Below, piece after piece: positions 1-7,057 of a DNA stretch of 22,609 nucleotides. The translations under genes and the position numbers were made by a program. Each line of letters starts with the position of its first letter. Within the stretch, counting starts at the first letter, position 1. This DNA is from Desulfobacteraceae bacterium (GTDB lineage: Bacteria > Desulfobacterota > Desulfobacteria > Desulfobacterales > Desulfobacteraceae), in the NCBI GenBank assembly GCA_011390435.1, contig JAABSK010000018.1:1-22609 (forward strand). Direction: 5' to 3'. The notes below the pieces were generated by a model. It did no database searches, was not told the DNA's origin, and saw only the letters and a list, made by a program, of their open reading frames with translations.

Positions 1-617
1 GGTTTCACACCCTTCATGGCCGATCGATTCCCGTGGCAACCGGCTTGAAGCTGGCCCGGGAGGATTTGACGGTATTTGCGGTTGCAGGCGACGGGGATGC
101 GCTGGGGATTGGCGGCGGTCACCTGCCCCATGTGGCCCGGAAAAATATCAATCTGACGTTTTTATTATTCGATAATGCCATTTACGGGCTGACCAAGGGC
201 CAGTCTTCTGCCACCACGCCCTATGAAATGCGGACATCCTCCCATCCGGCGGGCAATCCGGATATGCCGCTGAATCCTGTCCGGCTTGCCTTGTCATATG
301 ATGCATCGTTTGTGGCAAGGGGATATGCGGGTGACCCCCAGGGACTTAAAACAATCATCAAGGCAGCAACCCGTCATCAGGGGTTCAGCTTTGTGCATAT
401 TCTAACGCCCTGTGTCACTTTTGATAAGGAAAACAAGACCTGGAAGAACCTGAAAGAGCGGGTTTATACACTGACGCCGGGAACCCATGAGCAGAGCATG
501 GACGCTGCCATGCGCATTGCGGAAAATGATCCGTATGGCGTGGGAATTATTTTTCAGGATACAGACCGGCCCCATTACCAGGATGTTTTAAGGAGATTGA
601 ATTCTCCTGCTGAATAA
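1..617 (+). CDS. korB: 2-oxoacid:ferredoxin oxidoreductase, beta subunit (KorB type), 3' part only
   Basis: This is the C-terminal two thirds of a thiamine-diphosphate-binding beta subunit, cut by the window edge. The reading frame is open from base 3, upstream of the first possible internal start (GTG at 33), so the gene begins outside. Visible are the TPP/Mg motif GDGDALGIGG followed by a hydrophobic strand, then DNAIYGLTKGQ, the signature that distinguishes KorB/OorB-type beta subunits from pyruvate-type PorB. The enzyme oxidatively decarboxylates a 2-oxoacid (2-oxoglutarate is the usual KorB substrate) to acyl-CoA while reducing ferredoxin, in the cytoplasm of anaerobes. The alpha subunit is presumably just upstream. 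Substrate cannot be fixed from this fragment. The stop is TAA, and a strong terminator follows six bases later. Confidence 0.8.
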   Translation, partial: FHTLHGRSIPVATGLKLAREDLTVFAVAGDGDALGIGGGHLPHVARKNINLTFLLFDNAIYGLTKGQSSATTPYEMRTSSHPAGNPDMPLNPVRLALSYDASFVARGYAGDPQGLKTIIKAATRHQGFSFVHILTPCVTFDKENKTWKNLKERVYTLTPGTHEQSMDAAMRIAENDPYGVGIIFQDTDRPHYQDVLRRLNSPAE

Positions 618-622
618 GTAAA

Positions 623-662
623 ACAAACACCCTGATGTCATCTCTTTCATCAGGGTGTTTGT
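623..662. terminator. Bidirectional hairpin terminator between convergent genes
   Basis: A perfect 15-bp stem (arms 623-637 and 648-662, core CACCCTGATG / CATCAGGGTG) encloses a 10-nt loop. It lies between the stop of the oxidoreductase subunit (617) and the stop of the convergent chemoreceptor (678). On the minus strand the stem is followed by a T-rich stretch; on the plus strand the T-rich bases are in the arm itself. It can serve both genes. Confidence 0.85.
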
Positions 663-677
663 CTGGTGCATGTCAGA

Positions 678-2648
678 TCAGATTTTGAATTTTCCGACGG
701 TTCCGTTAAGCTGGGTGGCAAGATCTGCCAGCTGTTCAGCGTTTTCATTAACCCGGGTACTGCTTTCCGCCATTTTTTCTGCAGCGTGGGTAACCTCTGA
801 GATCTCTTTTGCAATGTCCGTGGCAACCGTGTGGCTTTCTCCAACATTCATATTGATGTTGTTGATGCCCTGGGACGCCTGGGCCACGTTTCCGGCAATC
901 TCTTTGGTGGTGGCGGACTGTTCTTCAACTGCTGCTGCAATCTGGGAAACAATTTCATCCACTTCACCGACAACAGCCGTAATATTGCCGATCTGTTCTA
1001 CGGTAACCTGTGTTGACGACTGAATGGCAGATACCTGGCGCTTGATTTCACCGGTTGCAGTGGCGGTCTGCTTGGCCAGTTCCTTGATTTCGTTGGCCAC
1101 GACAGCAAATCCTTTGCCGGCTTCTCCTGCCCTGGCCGCCTCAATGGTTGCATTCAGGGCCAGAAGATTGACCTGTTCTGAAATACCGGTAATCGCTTCA
1201 ACCACTTTTCCGATTTCCTGGGCGGCAATACCCAGTTCACCGACCTGATTTGACGCTTCCTCGGAATTTGTGACCGCAGAGCTGGTAACACCGCTGGCCT
1301 TTTCTGCATTCCGGGCGATTTCATCAATGGTGACACTCATCTCTTCTGCAGCAGACGCAACCATGTTGATGTTGGCAGATGCCTCTTCCATGGTTGTGGC
1401 AACCGATCCCATATTGGTACTCATCTCTTCGGATGCCGATGCAACCGACAATGCCCGTTCCGTGGTGTCACCAGCTCCGCTGGACAGGGCTGCGGAAATA
1501 TCGTAAAGCGTGGTGCTGGATTTTTGCAGCTGAGTTGCATTTTCAGCGACTTCCCTGATAATATCCTGCATCCGGGCGATAAAAACATTAAACCACCTGG
1601 CCAGTTCTCCCACTTCATCTTTGCTTAATACTTCCAGGCGCATGGTCAGGTCACCTTCACCTTCTGCCGCATCTTTCAGTCCGGCCACAACCCGGTTGAT
1701 GGGCTTGACCACAGACAGGCAGACCAGATAAATGATGAATCCTGCCACCAGAACCGAAATAATGGCCACCATTCCATTGATGTTCCGCAGTTTCTTTGCC
1801 GAGGCCAGCACCTCGTCTGCGTGGATGGTGACGGCGATTTTCCAGGGAATTGACGGCAGTTGTTTGAACGCAGCCCATTTTTGAAGACCTTCGTGTTCAT
1901 ATTCGTACTGCCCCTCGGTCATGCCGTCAAAATCATTGAAGTTATCTGCATTGCTCAAATCATATGTCAGTTCCATTTCCCGAACCGGGTGGGCAATGAT
2001 CAGGCCTTCATTTTTATACAGATAGGCAAATCCGGTCTTTCCGATTTTGATGCGGTTGATAAACAGTTCATTGATGCGCTCAATCTCGATGACAGACACA
2101 ATGACCCCGGGGGTTTTGTCCTCTGCTGTCAGCAGGGCTGCCATGATCAGCTCGGGGGTGCCGGTCACCGGGTTCTTTTCCAGGTGATAGGCAGAGAGCG
2201 CACCACCCATGACTGCTTTAAAATACGGTGCGTCTTTGATGTCCAGGCTGCCGATAGTGTCAGTGTCTGCAGCAGCGGTGACCACGCCTTTTTCATTGGC
2301 CAGAAAAATATTCTGGTAATGCCCATAGACTGATCTGAGTTTGTCCAGCTGTGCACTGGCGCCCCTGGCCGCAGCTTTTCCCATGAAGGAGTCCTGGACA
2401 GCATCAATATAAATTTTCTGCTGGGCCCAGTTCTCCACATCCAGTCTTCGATCCTTTATCCAGGTATCCATCATCTGAGCCATCAGATTGGCGGTCTGGG
2501 TAATGTCCTTGACCAGTGTGTCGGTCAGGGTGTTTTTGGACGAGATATAGGAGATGGTTGATGATATCCCCATGCTCAGCAGAATCAACAGCACCGTGGG
2601 GATCAAAAATTTATTGCGTAATCGGAGCCGGCTCCATAGCTTGATCAT
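678..2648 (-). CDS. Methyl-accepting chemotaxis protein, dCache-HAMP-MCP signal
   Basis: This 656-residue transmembrane chemoreceptor has a first membrane segment at about residues 14-34, then a large periplasmic sensor of about 250 residues with a dCache_1-like pattern (N-terminal long helix, central GLIIAHP and SIPWKIAV motifs). A second membrane segment lies at about 290-313, a HAMP domain at about 313-367, and a long cytoplasmic coiled coil follows. The CheA/CheW-binding tip is clear at 491-520 ([19 protein letters not shown]). No CheR-docking pentapeptide is seen at the C terminus, which ends GTVGKFKI. It follows the binding-protein gene by 21 bases on the same strand and is almost certainly co-transcribed with it, so the partner protein is a likely ligand carrier. 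The start ATG is preceded by AAGGAGAAAACAGG in the intergenic gap. Ligand unknown. Confidence 0.93.
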   Translation of the reverse strand: MIKLWSRLRLRNKFLIPTVLLILLSMGISSTISYISSKNTLTDTLVKDITQTANLMAQMMDTWIKDRRLDVENWAQQKIYIDAVQDSFMGKAAARGASAQLDKLRSVYGHYQNIFLANEKGVVTAAADTDTIGSLDIKDAPYFKAVMGGALSAYHLEKNPVTGTPELIMAALLTAEDKTPGVIVSVIEIERINELFINRIKIGKTGFAYLYKNEGLIIAHPVREMELTYDLSNADNFNDFDGMTEGQYEYEHEGLQKWAAFKQLPSIPWKIAVTIHADEVLASAKKLRNINGMVAIISVLVAGFIIYLVCLSVVKPINRVVAGLKDAAEGEGDLTMRLEVLSKDEVGELARWFNVFIARMQDIIREVAENATQLQKSSTTLYDISAALSSGAGDTTERALSVASASEEMSTNMGSVATTMEEASANINMVASAAEEMSVTIDEIARNAEKASGVTSSAVTNSEEASNQVGELGIAAQEIGKVVEAITGISEQVNLLALNATIEAARAGEAGKGFAVVANEIKELAKQTATATGEIKRQVSAIQSSTQVTVEQIGNITAVVGEVDEIVSQIAAAVEEQSATTKEIAGNVAQASQGINNINMNVGESHTVATDIAKEISEVTHAAEKMAESSTRVNENAEQLADLATQLNGTVGKFKI

Positions 2649-2669
2649 ACCTGTTTTCTCCTTGTTCGG

Positions 2670-3662
2670 TTATTCAAATACGGTTTCAGCAGAAGACAGG
2701 ATATCATATGGAATTTCAAGGTTATACTGCTGTGCGGTCTTCATGTTGACAACCAGTTTTCCAGTCTGGCTTTGGACATATTTAATGTCAGCAGGAGATG
2801 TTCCGTCCAGAATTTTCTTGCCGATTTCCGCAGCATTGATTCCCATGGCTTTTTCCGATGTCACAATGGCATAAAGCGCGCCGGCCTTTGTATCATTTTC
2901 TGTTGCAGCGATGACAGGTTTTTTTGAATTGGCAACGGTCCAGGAGACGGTTTCCGCCCGGGTTAATTCCCTGCCGTCTTTGAGGATGCGGCTGGTGTCT
3001 GCAAGGTAAATAAAGTCTTCAGAAAAATTATTGACGGTCTGTTCCCATTCTTCAAAAGTGTCCAGCAGGTACATTTCCTTGAATCTTACGCCGCTGGCAG
3101 CTTCCAGCTTGTCAGCACCGGCGAACAGATATTTTCTGACCCCTTCCATGGAGGCACTTTTTTTGCTCATCAGTGCCACGGTCTTGGCACCAAGCATCTT
3201 GTTGGCAAGGGCCCAGATATCTGCCGCATAGGAACGGCGGGTGACTCCGGTAACATTGGGCTTGGGCAGTCCAAAAGCGGCTGGCTGGTCAAAAATATAG
3301 GTGAAGACAACCGGAATATCATCGATTTTCATGCCCACATACCGCAGGCAGTCATCGTTGAGCACAATGACCAGGTCTGGATTCAGGGCTTTTGCTTTGG
3401 CAATGGCTTCTTTGGCCAGTGCCTCCTTTGAAGCAACATCCGGCATGGCATCAATATCTACCCACTGGTATTCCGGGGTAATTCCCACGGCAGCAAAACT
3501 TTCATTAATCCCGCCATAAATAAGATGGTAGCCGATCTCCTTTGCATTTTCTTCGCCAACACCGGAAATCACCACAACCTTCTGGGCAGCAAACGCCGCA
3601 GTTGAGAAAGCAGCCAATGCACATGCACACAGGATCAGACCTATTCGTTTGAGTTTACCCAT
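2670..3662 (-). CDS. Secreted ABC-type substrate-binding protein (PF04392/TrpX-like)
   Basis: This 330-residue protein has a clear Sec signal peptide: KLKR, then a hydrophobic core, then AFA|AQ, with cleavage near residue 25. The mature part begins KVVVISGVG and continues with alternating strands and helices typical of two-lobed type I periplasmic binding proteins. Motifs such as LVIVLNDDCL, PVVFTYIFDQP, NVTGVTRR and KKPVIAATENDT match the ABC_sub_bind family (PF04392), some members of which are linked to aromatic amino acid or nucleoside-like ligands. No permease or ATPase gene lies nearby; its only partner is the downstream chemoreceptor, so sensing rather than uptake is the likely job (inference). 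The start ATG has AGGGAG about 9 bases upstream. A sigma70-type promoter precedes it. Confidence 0.85.
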   Translation of the reverse strand: MGKLKRIGLILCACALAAFSTAAFAAQKVVVISGVGEENAKEIGYHLIYGGINESFAAVGITPEYQWVDIDAMPDVASKEALAKEAIAKAKALNPDLVIVLNDDCLRYVGMKIDDIPVVFTYIFDQPAAFGLPKPNVTGVTRRSYAADIWALANKMLGAKTVALMSKKSASMEGVRKYLFAGADKLEAASGVRFKEMYLLDTFEEWEQTVNNFSEDFIYLADTSRILKDGRELTRAETVSWTVANSKKPVIAATENDTKAGALYAIVTSEKAMGINAAEIGKKILDGTSPADIKYVQSQTGKLVVNMKTAQQYNLEIPYDILSSAETVFE

Positions 3663-3704
3663 TTGATGAATCTCCCTTTCTAATAATTTAAGTGTTTATC
3701 ACGC

Positions 3705-3722
3705 TTCTGACACGCATCAGAA
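3705..3722. promoter_or_regulatory. Inverted repeat near +1 of the binding-protein promoter
   Basis: TTCTGA (3705-3710), six bases, then TCAGAA (3717-3722). It sits just downstream of the predicted transcription start, a usual place for a repressor operator. It could also form a weak hairpin in the leader RNA. Confidence 0.4.
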
Positions 3723-3732
3723 CTGACTGTGT

Positions 3733-3761
3733 ATCATAAATTGAAGCTGTTTTATTGTCAA
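3733..3761 (-). promoter_or_regulatory. Sigma70-type promoter of the binding-protein/chemoreceptor unit
   Basis: Read on the minus strand, a perfect -35 TTGACA (3756-3761) is separated by 17 bases from a -10 TATGAT (3733-3738). Transcription would start near 3726, leaving a leader of about 64 bases before the ATG at 3662. Confidence 0.75.
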
Positions 3762-3808
3762 TGGGATTGTGTGGGAACGGTTCGGAAGTGGTCAGCAGGG
3801 TATAAAAT

Positions 3809-4756
3809 TTAACAGGCGCTGTAAAATTCTTTTTCAAGGGCTTTCACTTTTTGCCTGCGTTCCGGAGATAAAAAACGCTGATAAACAGGATCATCTGTTT
3901 TTGCGGGTCGTCCAAGCAAATGCGTTTCAATCCGCCACAACACATCAATGGACACGTCACAGGATGGGTATCCTTTGTCATCAATAAAAATGCTGTTATC
4001 ACGTGGAAACGCTGCAATATTATTAATGTCCACCAGTTTGATCTGTCCATCGCGTGTCAGCATGAGATTCCCAACCCCTGCCAGGTCCGGGATAAAGCCG
4101 GTTTTTTCGATCATGCTGCGAACCCGGTGGACAAACATGGCAATGCGGTTTTTTGCAGTTTCAACAAGCCCAGGGACCTGTTCCGGCAGTGCCGTCTGCT
4201 GAAAGGTATCGGATAAGAAACGCGCATCCTGCATCCGCCATGGGTCAAGCACCTGTCCATCAATATATTCCTGAAGTCCGCATAAAACGATCTGGGATTT
4301 CCCGGTTCCGGTATACTCAACAACAAATTCTTCAGACCGGGCGATCAAATCGGGCCCAAGGCACTTCAGCAGGAGATTGTATTTCCTGATTTCAGCAAAT
4401 ACAGCGTCCACAGTGTCAAATCGCTGCCGGAGGATGCGAAACATTTTTACCGGCCTGGCCCTGGGAAAAACCCGGATGCCGTCAATCACCCTGCCACTGT
4501 TTTCTGCTGCTACATCGGCAAGAGTCAAAACCTCAAAGATGTGTGAACGCAAGCCATGCCGGTAATGTTTGCGAAAAAAATAGCGGCCGGGGTTTTTGAT
4601 GAAGTTCAGTGCAAAAACTGCTTCACCAGGCAGATGGTCAATGTCGCGGATGTCAATGGGGTGTTTCATGGATGCAAATGTACTGAAAAACACGGCATCT
4701 GGCAAGTCCGGGGATGGAATGCGGTACAAAGACTCATTCTGGCAATGAATTTGCAT
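3809..4756 (-). CDS. Atypical protein-kinase-fold protein, function unknown
   Basis: I do not recognise this 315-residue soluble protein as a named family, but it carries kinase-like landmarks in the right order. K104 (in RPVKMF) is a candidate beta3 lysine, and E122 a candidate alphaC glutamate 18 residues later. E163-Y-I-D-G resembles a hinge. D224-L-A-G-V-G-N230 sits where HRDLKPxN belongs, and D243-I-N where DFG belongs, 19 residues after D224. In PKA the corresponding spacings are 19 (K72-E91) and 18 (D166-D184). It could be an active small-molecule, lipid or protein kinase, or a pseudokinase. No membrane segment is seen. The start is uncertain: ATG at 4756 lacks a Shine-Dalgarno, and ATG at 4669 (residue 30) is an alternative, also without one. 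It is transcribed divergently from the coiled-coil/Ig-like gene and ends 146 bases before the binding-protein gene. Confidence 0.7.
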   Translation of the reverse strand: MQIHCQNESLYRIPSPDLPDAVFFSTFASMKHPIDIRDIDHLPGEAVFALNFIKNPGRYFFRKHYRHGLRSHIFEVLTLADVAAENSGRVIDGIRVFPRARPVKMFRILRQRFDTVDAVFAEIRKYNLLLKCLGPDLIARSEEFVVEYTGTGKSQIVLCGLQEYIDGQVLDPWRMQDARFLSDTFQQTALPEQVPGLVETAKNRIAMFVHRVRSMIEKTGFIPDLAGVGNLMLTRDGQIKLVDINNIAAFPRDNSIFIDDKGYPSCDVSIDVLWRIETHLLGRPAKTDDPVYQRFLSPERRQKVKALEKEFYSAC

Positions 4757-4763
4757 AGAACAA

Positions 4764-4775
4764 ATAACCGGTTAT
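4764..4775. promoter_or_regulatory. 12-bp perfect palindrome, candidate operator
   Basis: ATAACCGGTTAT is a perfect 12-bp palindrome covering the end of the predicted -10 box and the start point of the kinase-fold gene. This position would suit autoregulation or repression. Confidence 0.4.
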
Positions 4776-4801
4776 GTAGCTAACGGGCCAGCAAGAGACA
4801 A
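4773..4801 (-). promoter_or_regulatory. Candidate promoter of the kinase-fold gene
   Basis: On the minus strand, -35 TTGTCT (4796-4801), a 17-base spacer and -10 TACATA (4773-4778). Neither box is perfect, but spacing and position fit. Confidence 0.4.
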
Positions 4802-4809
4802 GAAACTGC

Positions 4810-4838
4810 TTTACGGACAGGGCCTGATTCATTAGAAT
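4810..4838 (+). promoter_or_regulatory. Candidate promoter of the coiled-coil/Ig-like gene
   Basis: -35 TTTACG (4810-4815), a 17-base spacer and -10 TAGAAT (4833-4838). The start point would fall near 4845, about 32 bases before the TTG start codon. Confidence 0.45.
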
Positions 4839-4840
4839 CA
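4825..4840. promoter_or_regulatory. Inverted repeat over the -10 box, candidate operator
   Basis: TGATTC, four bases (ATTA), then GAATCA. The dyad covers the predicted -10 of the plus-strand promoter, so a bound protein would block it. Confidence 0.4.
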
Positions 4841-4876
4841 TTCACAGCATCAATCATCAGTATCAGGGGTTGACGT

Positions 4877-5587
4877 TTGAAAGAAAAAGATAAAAAATTA
4901 CGGTATTCCATCCAGCTGGTTGTGATTCTGGCGATCTTTTCTTTTGTTTTATTCAATCTGGTGTTCAATCTGGTCATTGAACTGCGGACCCAGGCACTGG
5001 AGAAACAGGCCCGCGAATTGGAGAAGCAGAAAATAAAACAGGAATTTATCGCCAGAATTGACGATCAGTATGCGCAGCTGCAAAAACTCTATCAGGCGGA
5101 TGAATATGAAAAAGCCATTGAGATGATAAAGCTATTTAACAAATATGATCAATCCGATTACAGGGACCTGCCCAAAATCAAAAAAGAGATTCGCCTGTTT
5201 TATTTGAAGAAAAAACTGGAATTTCTTCCAAAGATTCACCTGAACGAGTATATGCAGTTGTCAAAAGACATTGACATTCAGGAAGATGATTCAACCGAGG
5301 TCTTTATCCGCCAGCCGCGGTATGGCCAGTATTTTTATGAATCTGACCTTCCCGTGATTTTTGAAGGGATTGCCTTGTCGATTATCGGTGATTTTTCTGA
5401 CCAGATTGTATGGACCAGTGATATTGATGGTGAGCTTGGAAAGGGGCGGAAAATTTCCACCAGGCTTTCGCTGGGTGAACACCGGATTACCGCACGCAGC
5501 TCGAATGGAATGACCACCGGTCAGATGACCATCCCGGTTTTTGTCGAAAAAGACCCGGATTTTTTGCGGCATTACCAGCAAAATTGA
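4877..5587 (+). CDS. Membrane-anchored coiled-coil protein with C-terminal Ig-like domain, unknown function
   Basis: This 236-residue protein has a basic N terminus (KEKDKKLR), one transmembrane anchor at about residues 11-34, and a charged coiled coil at about 38-60 (repeats such as LEKQARELEKQK). A helical linker reaches about residue 130. The C-terminal domain of about 100 residues is rich in beta strands. Its pattern VWTSDIDGELGKG...LSLGEHRITARSS resembles the bacterial Ig-like/PKD-like repeats of surface proteins. The topology predicted is N-in with the Ig-like domain in the periplasm. The start is TTG, chosen because AGGGG lies about 8 bases upstream and no ATG fits. It is divergent from the kinase-fold gene and may be functionally linked to it (inference only). 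No enzymatic motif is seen. Confidence 0.75.
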   Translation: MKEKDKKLRYSIQLVVILAIFSFVLFNLVFNLVIELRTQALEKQARELEKQKIKQEFIARIDDQYAQLQKLYQADEYEKAIEMIKLFNKYDQSDYRDLPKIKKEIRLFYLKKKLEFLPKIHLNEYMQLSKDIDIQEDDSTEVFIRQPRYGQYFYESDLPVIFEGIALSIIGDFSDQIVWTSDIDGELGKGRKISTRLSLGEHRITARSSNGMTTGQMTIPVFVEKDPDFLRHYQQN

Positions 5588-5600
5588 CCTCCTTTGTGTG

Positions 5601-5631
5601 GTGAAATATCATGATTGTTGTGATATTTCAC
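5601..5631. terminator. 11-bp perfect hairpin after the Ig-like gene
   Basis: GTGAAATATCA (5601-5611), a 9-base loop, then TGATATTTCAC (5621-5631). It lies 14 bases after the stop at 5587. No T-tract follows, so it may be an RNA-stabilising hairpin or a DNA operator rather than an intrinsic terminator. Confidence 0.45.
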
Positions 5632-5812
5632 TGTCGTCAGTACTGTCTGCATTTCAAACCAAAAACAACTGATTTTTTTCAATGCTGTCACAGAAAGCGT
5701 CTCAGGCTTTTTTCTTCTCGATTGAATTGGTGTGCACAGTTTTTGCTCTATCCATGAATAGAAAAACAGTCGCGGCCTGGTGCAGGCATGATGAAACAGG
5801 AGGAAGCAAAAA
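5632..5812. other. Intergenic leader region of the small secreted protein gene
   Basis: About 180 bases without a gene. It holds an 8-bp palindrome CAGTACTG (5638-5645) and a weak terminator-like hairpin (AGAAAGC 5692-5698, 7-base loop, GCTTTTT 5706-5712) running into a T-tract. A short dyad GCCTG/CAGGC (5775-5787) lies just before the Shine-Dalgarno. I see no convincing sigma70 promoter. The run could hide a small RNA ending at about 5713, but nothing proves it. Confidence 0.3.
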
Positions 5813-6217
5813 ATGATACAGACAAACGGTCACATCCATCGAATTCAGATCTTTCTGGGGGTGTTTCTCCTGATTCTGTTCCTGTCTGTATCCTGCGTAT
5901 CTGCTCAAAATCCTTTTGAGCAGAACCAAGCCGTCTCCACTGTGGCCGCTGTCATGGATGATTCAGTGTTTGACCGGCTGGCCCATGAAATTCTGGGTCT
6001 TTTTATGGGCAGTGATGTCGTTGCCGGAAGTGTTCGTAATCCGGGGAGTGCAAGTGCTGCACAGGTGAATGCAGTTTATTGCGATGATCAAAACGGGATC
6101 GGACTGGCAGTGACAAGCCCTTTTCTGAATGAAGTTCTTTTTGATGGCATGCGCCTGGAACTGCAGGCCACTCCGGCAAGCGGTGGTGGATTGCTTGTTT
6201 TGAAAAAGAAGTTCTGA
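5813..6217 (+). CDS. Small secreted protein, unknown function
   Basis: This 134-residue protein starts at an ATG preceded by a strong AGGAGG about 7 bases upstream. Residues 1-32 form a signal peptide: a basic/polar start with HR, a hydrophobic core, then VSA|QN. A cysteine inside the core (SVSC) makes a lipoprotein possible, but the residue at -3 is serine rather than the usual leucine. The mature part of about 100 residues has a helical first half (VFDRLAHEILGLFMG) and an apparent beta-rich second half ending in basic residues (LVLKKKF). No family is recognised. A terminator overlaps its stop codon, so it is probably transcribed alone. Confidence 0.65.
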   Translation: MIQTNGHIHRIQIFLGVFLLILFLSVSCVSAQNPFEQNQAVSTVAAVMDDSVFDRLAHEILGLFMGSDVVAGSVRNPGSASAAQVNAVYCDDQNGIGLAVTSPFLNEVLFDGMRLELQATPASGGGLLVLKKKF

Positions 6218-6236
6218 AGGCGCAACCCGCCTTTTT
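6217..6236 (+). terminator. Intrinsic terminator of the small secreted protein gene
   Basis: AAGGCG (6217-6222), a 5-base loop, CGCCTT (6228-6233), continuing into a T-run to 6236. It begins at the last base of the stop codon. Confidence 0.7.
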
Positions 6237-6287
6237 CCATTACCAGAAAAAAAATGTTGCATATTTTCATCACGTGTGAAATGTTGA

Positions 6288-6303
6288 ATCATCTGTAGAT
6301 GAT
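6288..6303. promoter_or_regulatory. 16-bp palindrome upstream of the S24 repressor, candidate self-operator
   Basis: ATCATCT, GT, AGATGAT is a perfect 7-2-7 dyad, 16 bases before the first possible start of the repressor. A second, weaker dyad (TTTCA and TGAAA around CACGTG) lies at about 6265-6281. Position and symmetry fit autoregulation by a dimeric helix-turn-helix repressor. No clear -10/-35 pair could be chosen here. Confidence 0.45.
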
Positions 6304-6318
6304 CATAAACCGAATTTC

Positions 6319-6990
6319 ATGGGTGAAAAGATGAGCAGCACAGACAATAAGATCGATACTTTGATCCGCCGGATACTGGATGTAACCGGTATCAGTTCGC
6401 AATCCGAGCTGGCCCGGGAGCTGGAAATCAACCGTTCTGGAATTACCCATGCCCGGAACAAGAACCGGATTCCGGATAAATGGATCATTAAATTGTATCG
6501 GCGCTTTGGCCTCAATCCCCGATGGATTGAAACAGGCGTGGGGAATGCCTTTATTAATAAGGAACTCACCACAGACACCGCGTTTAAATATATCCCCAGA
6601 GTGGCTGCAAGGCTGTCTGCAGGAACAGGATCTTTTGACTGTGGTGAGGCTGTCATCGATTATCTGTCCTTTCCGTCCAGATGGCTATCGCAAAAGGGTT
6701 CTGCCGCCAGTATGGTTGCAATGGATGTGTTCGGACAGAGCATGGAGCCGGTTATCCGGGAAGGGGATACCGTATTGATTGACCAGTCCCAGAAGCATGT
6801 GCTGGCCGGTGCGATTTATGCGGTGGGTATTGAGGATACGATTCTGGTCAAGCGGCTTGAAAAACACCCTGACAAACTGGTCCTGTGCTCTGACAATACC
6901 AGCTATGATCCCATCTATCTGGCGCGGGAGGAGATGGAAAAAATTAGAATTATCGGGAAAGTGATCTGGAGCTGCCGGGAATACCGGTAG
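6319..6990 (+). CDS. S24-family (LexA/CI-type) transcriptional repressor
   Basis: This 223-residue two-domain regulator has a helix-turn-helix of the phage CI type at about residues 12-70 (SQSELARELEINRSGITHAR). The C-terminal peptidase S24 domain has the catalytic dyad Ser141 (GQSMEP) and Lys178 (LVKRLE), 37 residues apart, the same spacing as LexA S119/K156. A candidate self-cleavage bond is A101-G102 in LSAGTG. Such proteins repress until RecA-stimulated autocleavage, so a DNA-damage link is plausible. No phage structural, integrase or Cro-like gene is present. ATG at 6319 is annotated, but ATG at 6331 is a good alternative because GGTGAAAAG directly precedes it. The neighbouring small secreted and membrane proteins are possible targets. 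The gene's 3' end contains its own terminator. Confidence 0.88.
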   Translation: MGEKMSSTDNKIDTLIRRILDVTGISSQSELARELEINRSGITHARNKNRIPDKWIIKLYRRFGLNPRWIETGVGNAFINKELTTDTAFKYIPRVAARLSAGTGSFDCGEAVIDYLSFPSRWLSQKGSAASMVAMDVFGQSMEPVIREGDTVLIDQSQKHVLAGAIYAVGIEDTILVKRLEKHPDKLVLCSDNTSYDPIYLAREEMEKIRIIGKVIWSCREYR

Positions 6991-6998
6991 TTTTTTTT
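6973..6998 (+). terminator. Intrinsic terminator overlapping the end of the repressor gene
   Basis: CCGG (6975-6978), a 5-base loop, CCGG (6984-6987), extended by one G-T and one T-A pair, then eight T residues (6991-6998). The stem lies within the last codons of the repressor. Confidence 0.6.
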
Positions 6999-7057
6999 GG
7001 ATGAGTTGTTTATTTTTTTCAACAAGTGATGAAAGATTATATAAAAAAGGAGATAAA

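Noticed and set aside
1860..2333. 157-residue plus-strand reading frame inside the chemoreceptor gene
   Set aside because: It lies entirely opposite a well-conserved MCP sensor domain, has no Shine-Dalgarno context and resembles no family; it is an antisense shadow.
5731..5746. Possible sigma54 promoter (GCAC, then TTGCT) before the small secreted protein gene
   Set aside because: The -24 element reads GTGCAC instead of TGGCAC, so one of the two nearly invariant G residues is missing.
6257..6310. Sigma70 promoter for the S24 repressor (TTGCAT or TTGAAT as -35)
   Set aside because: Neither -35 candidate has an acceptable -10 at 16-18 bases, so no promoter was called.
6319..6990. Prophage remnant
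   Set aside because: Only a CI/LexA-like regulator is present; no integrase, att-like repeats, tRNA target or structural genes were seen on either side.
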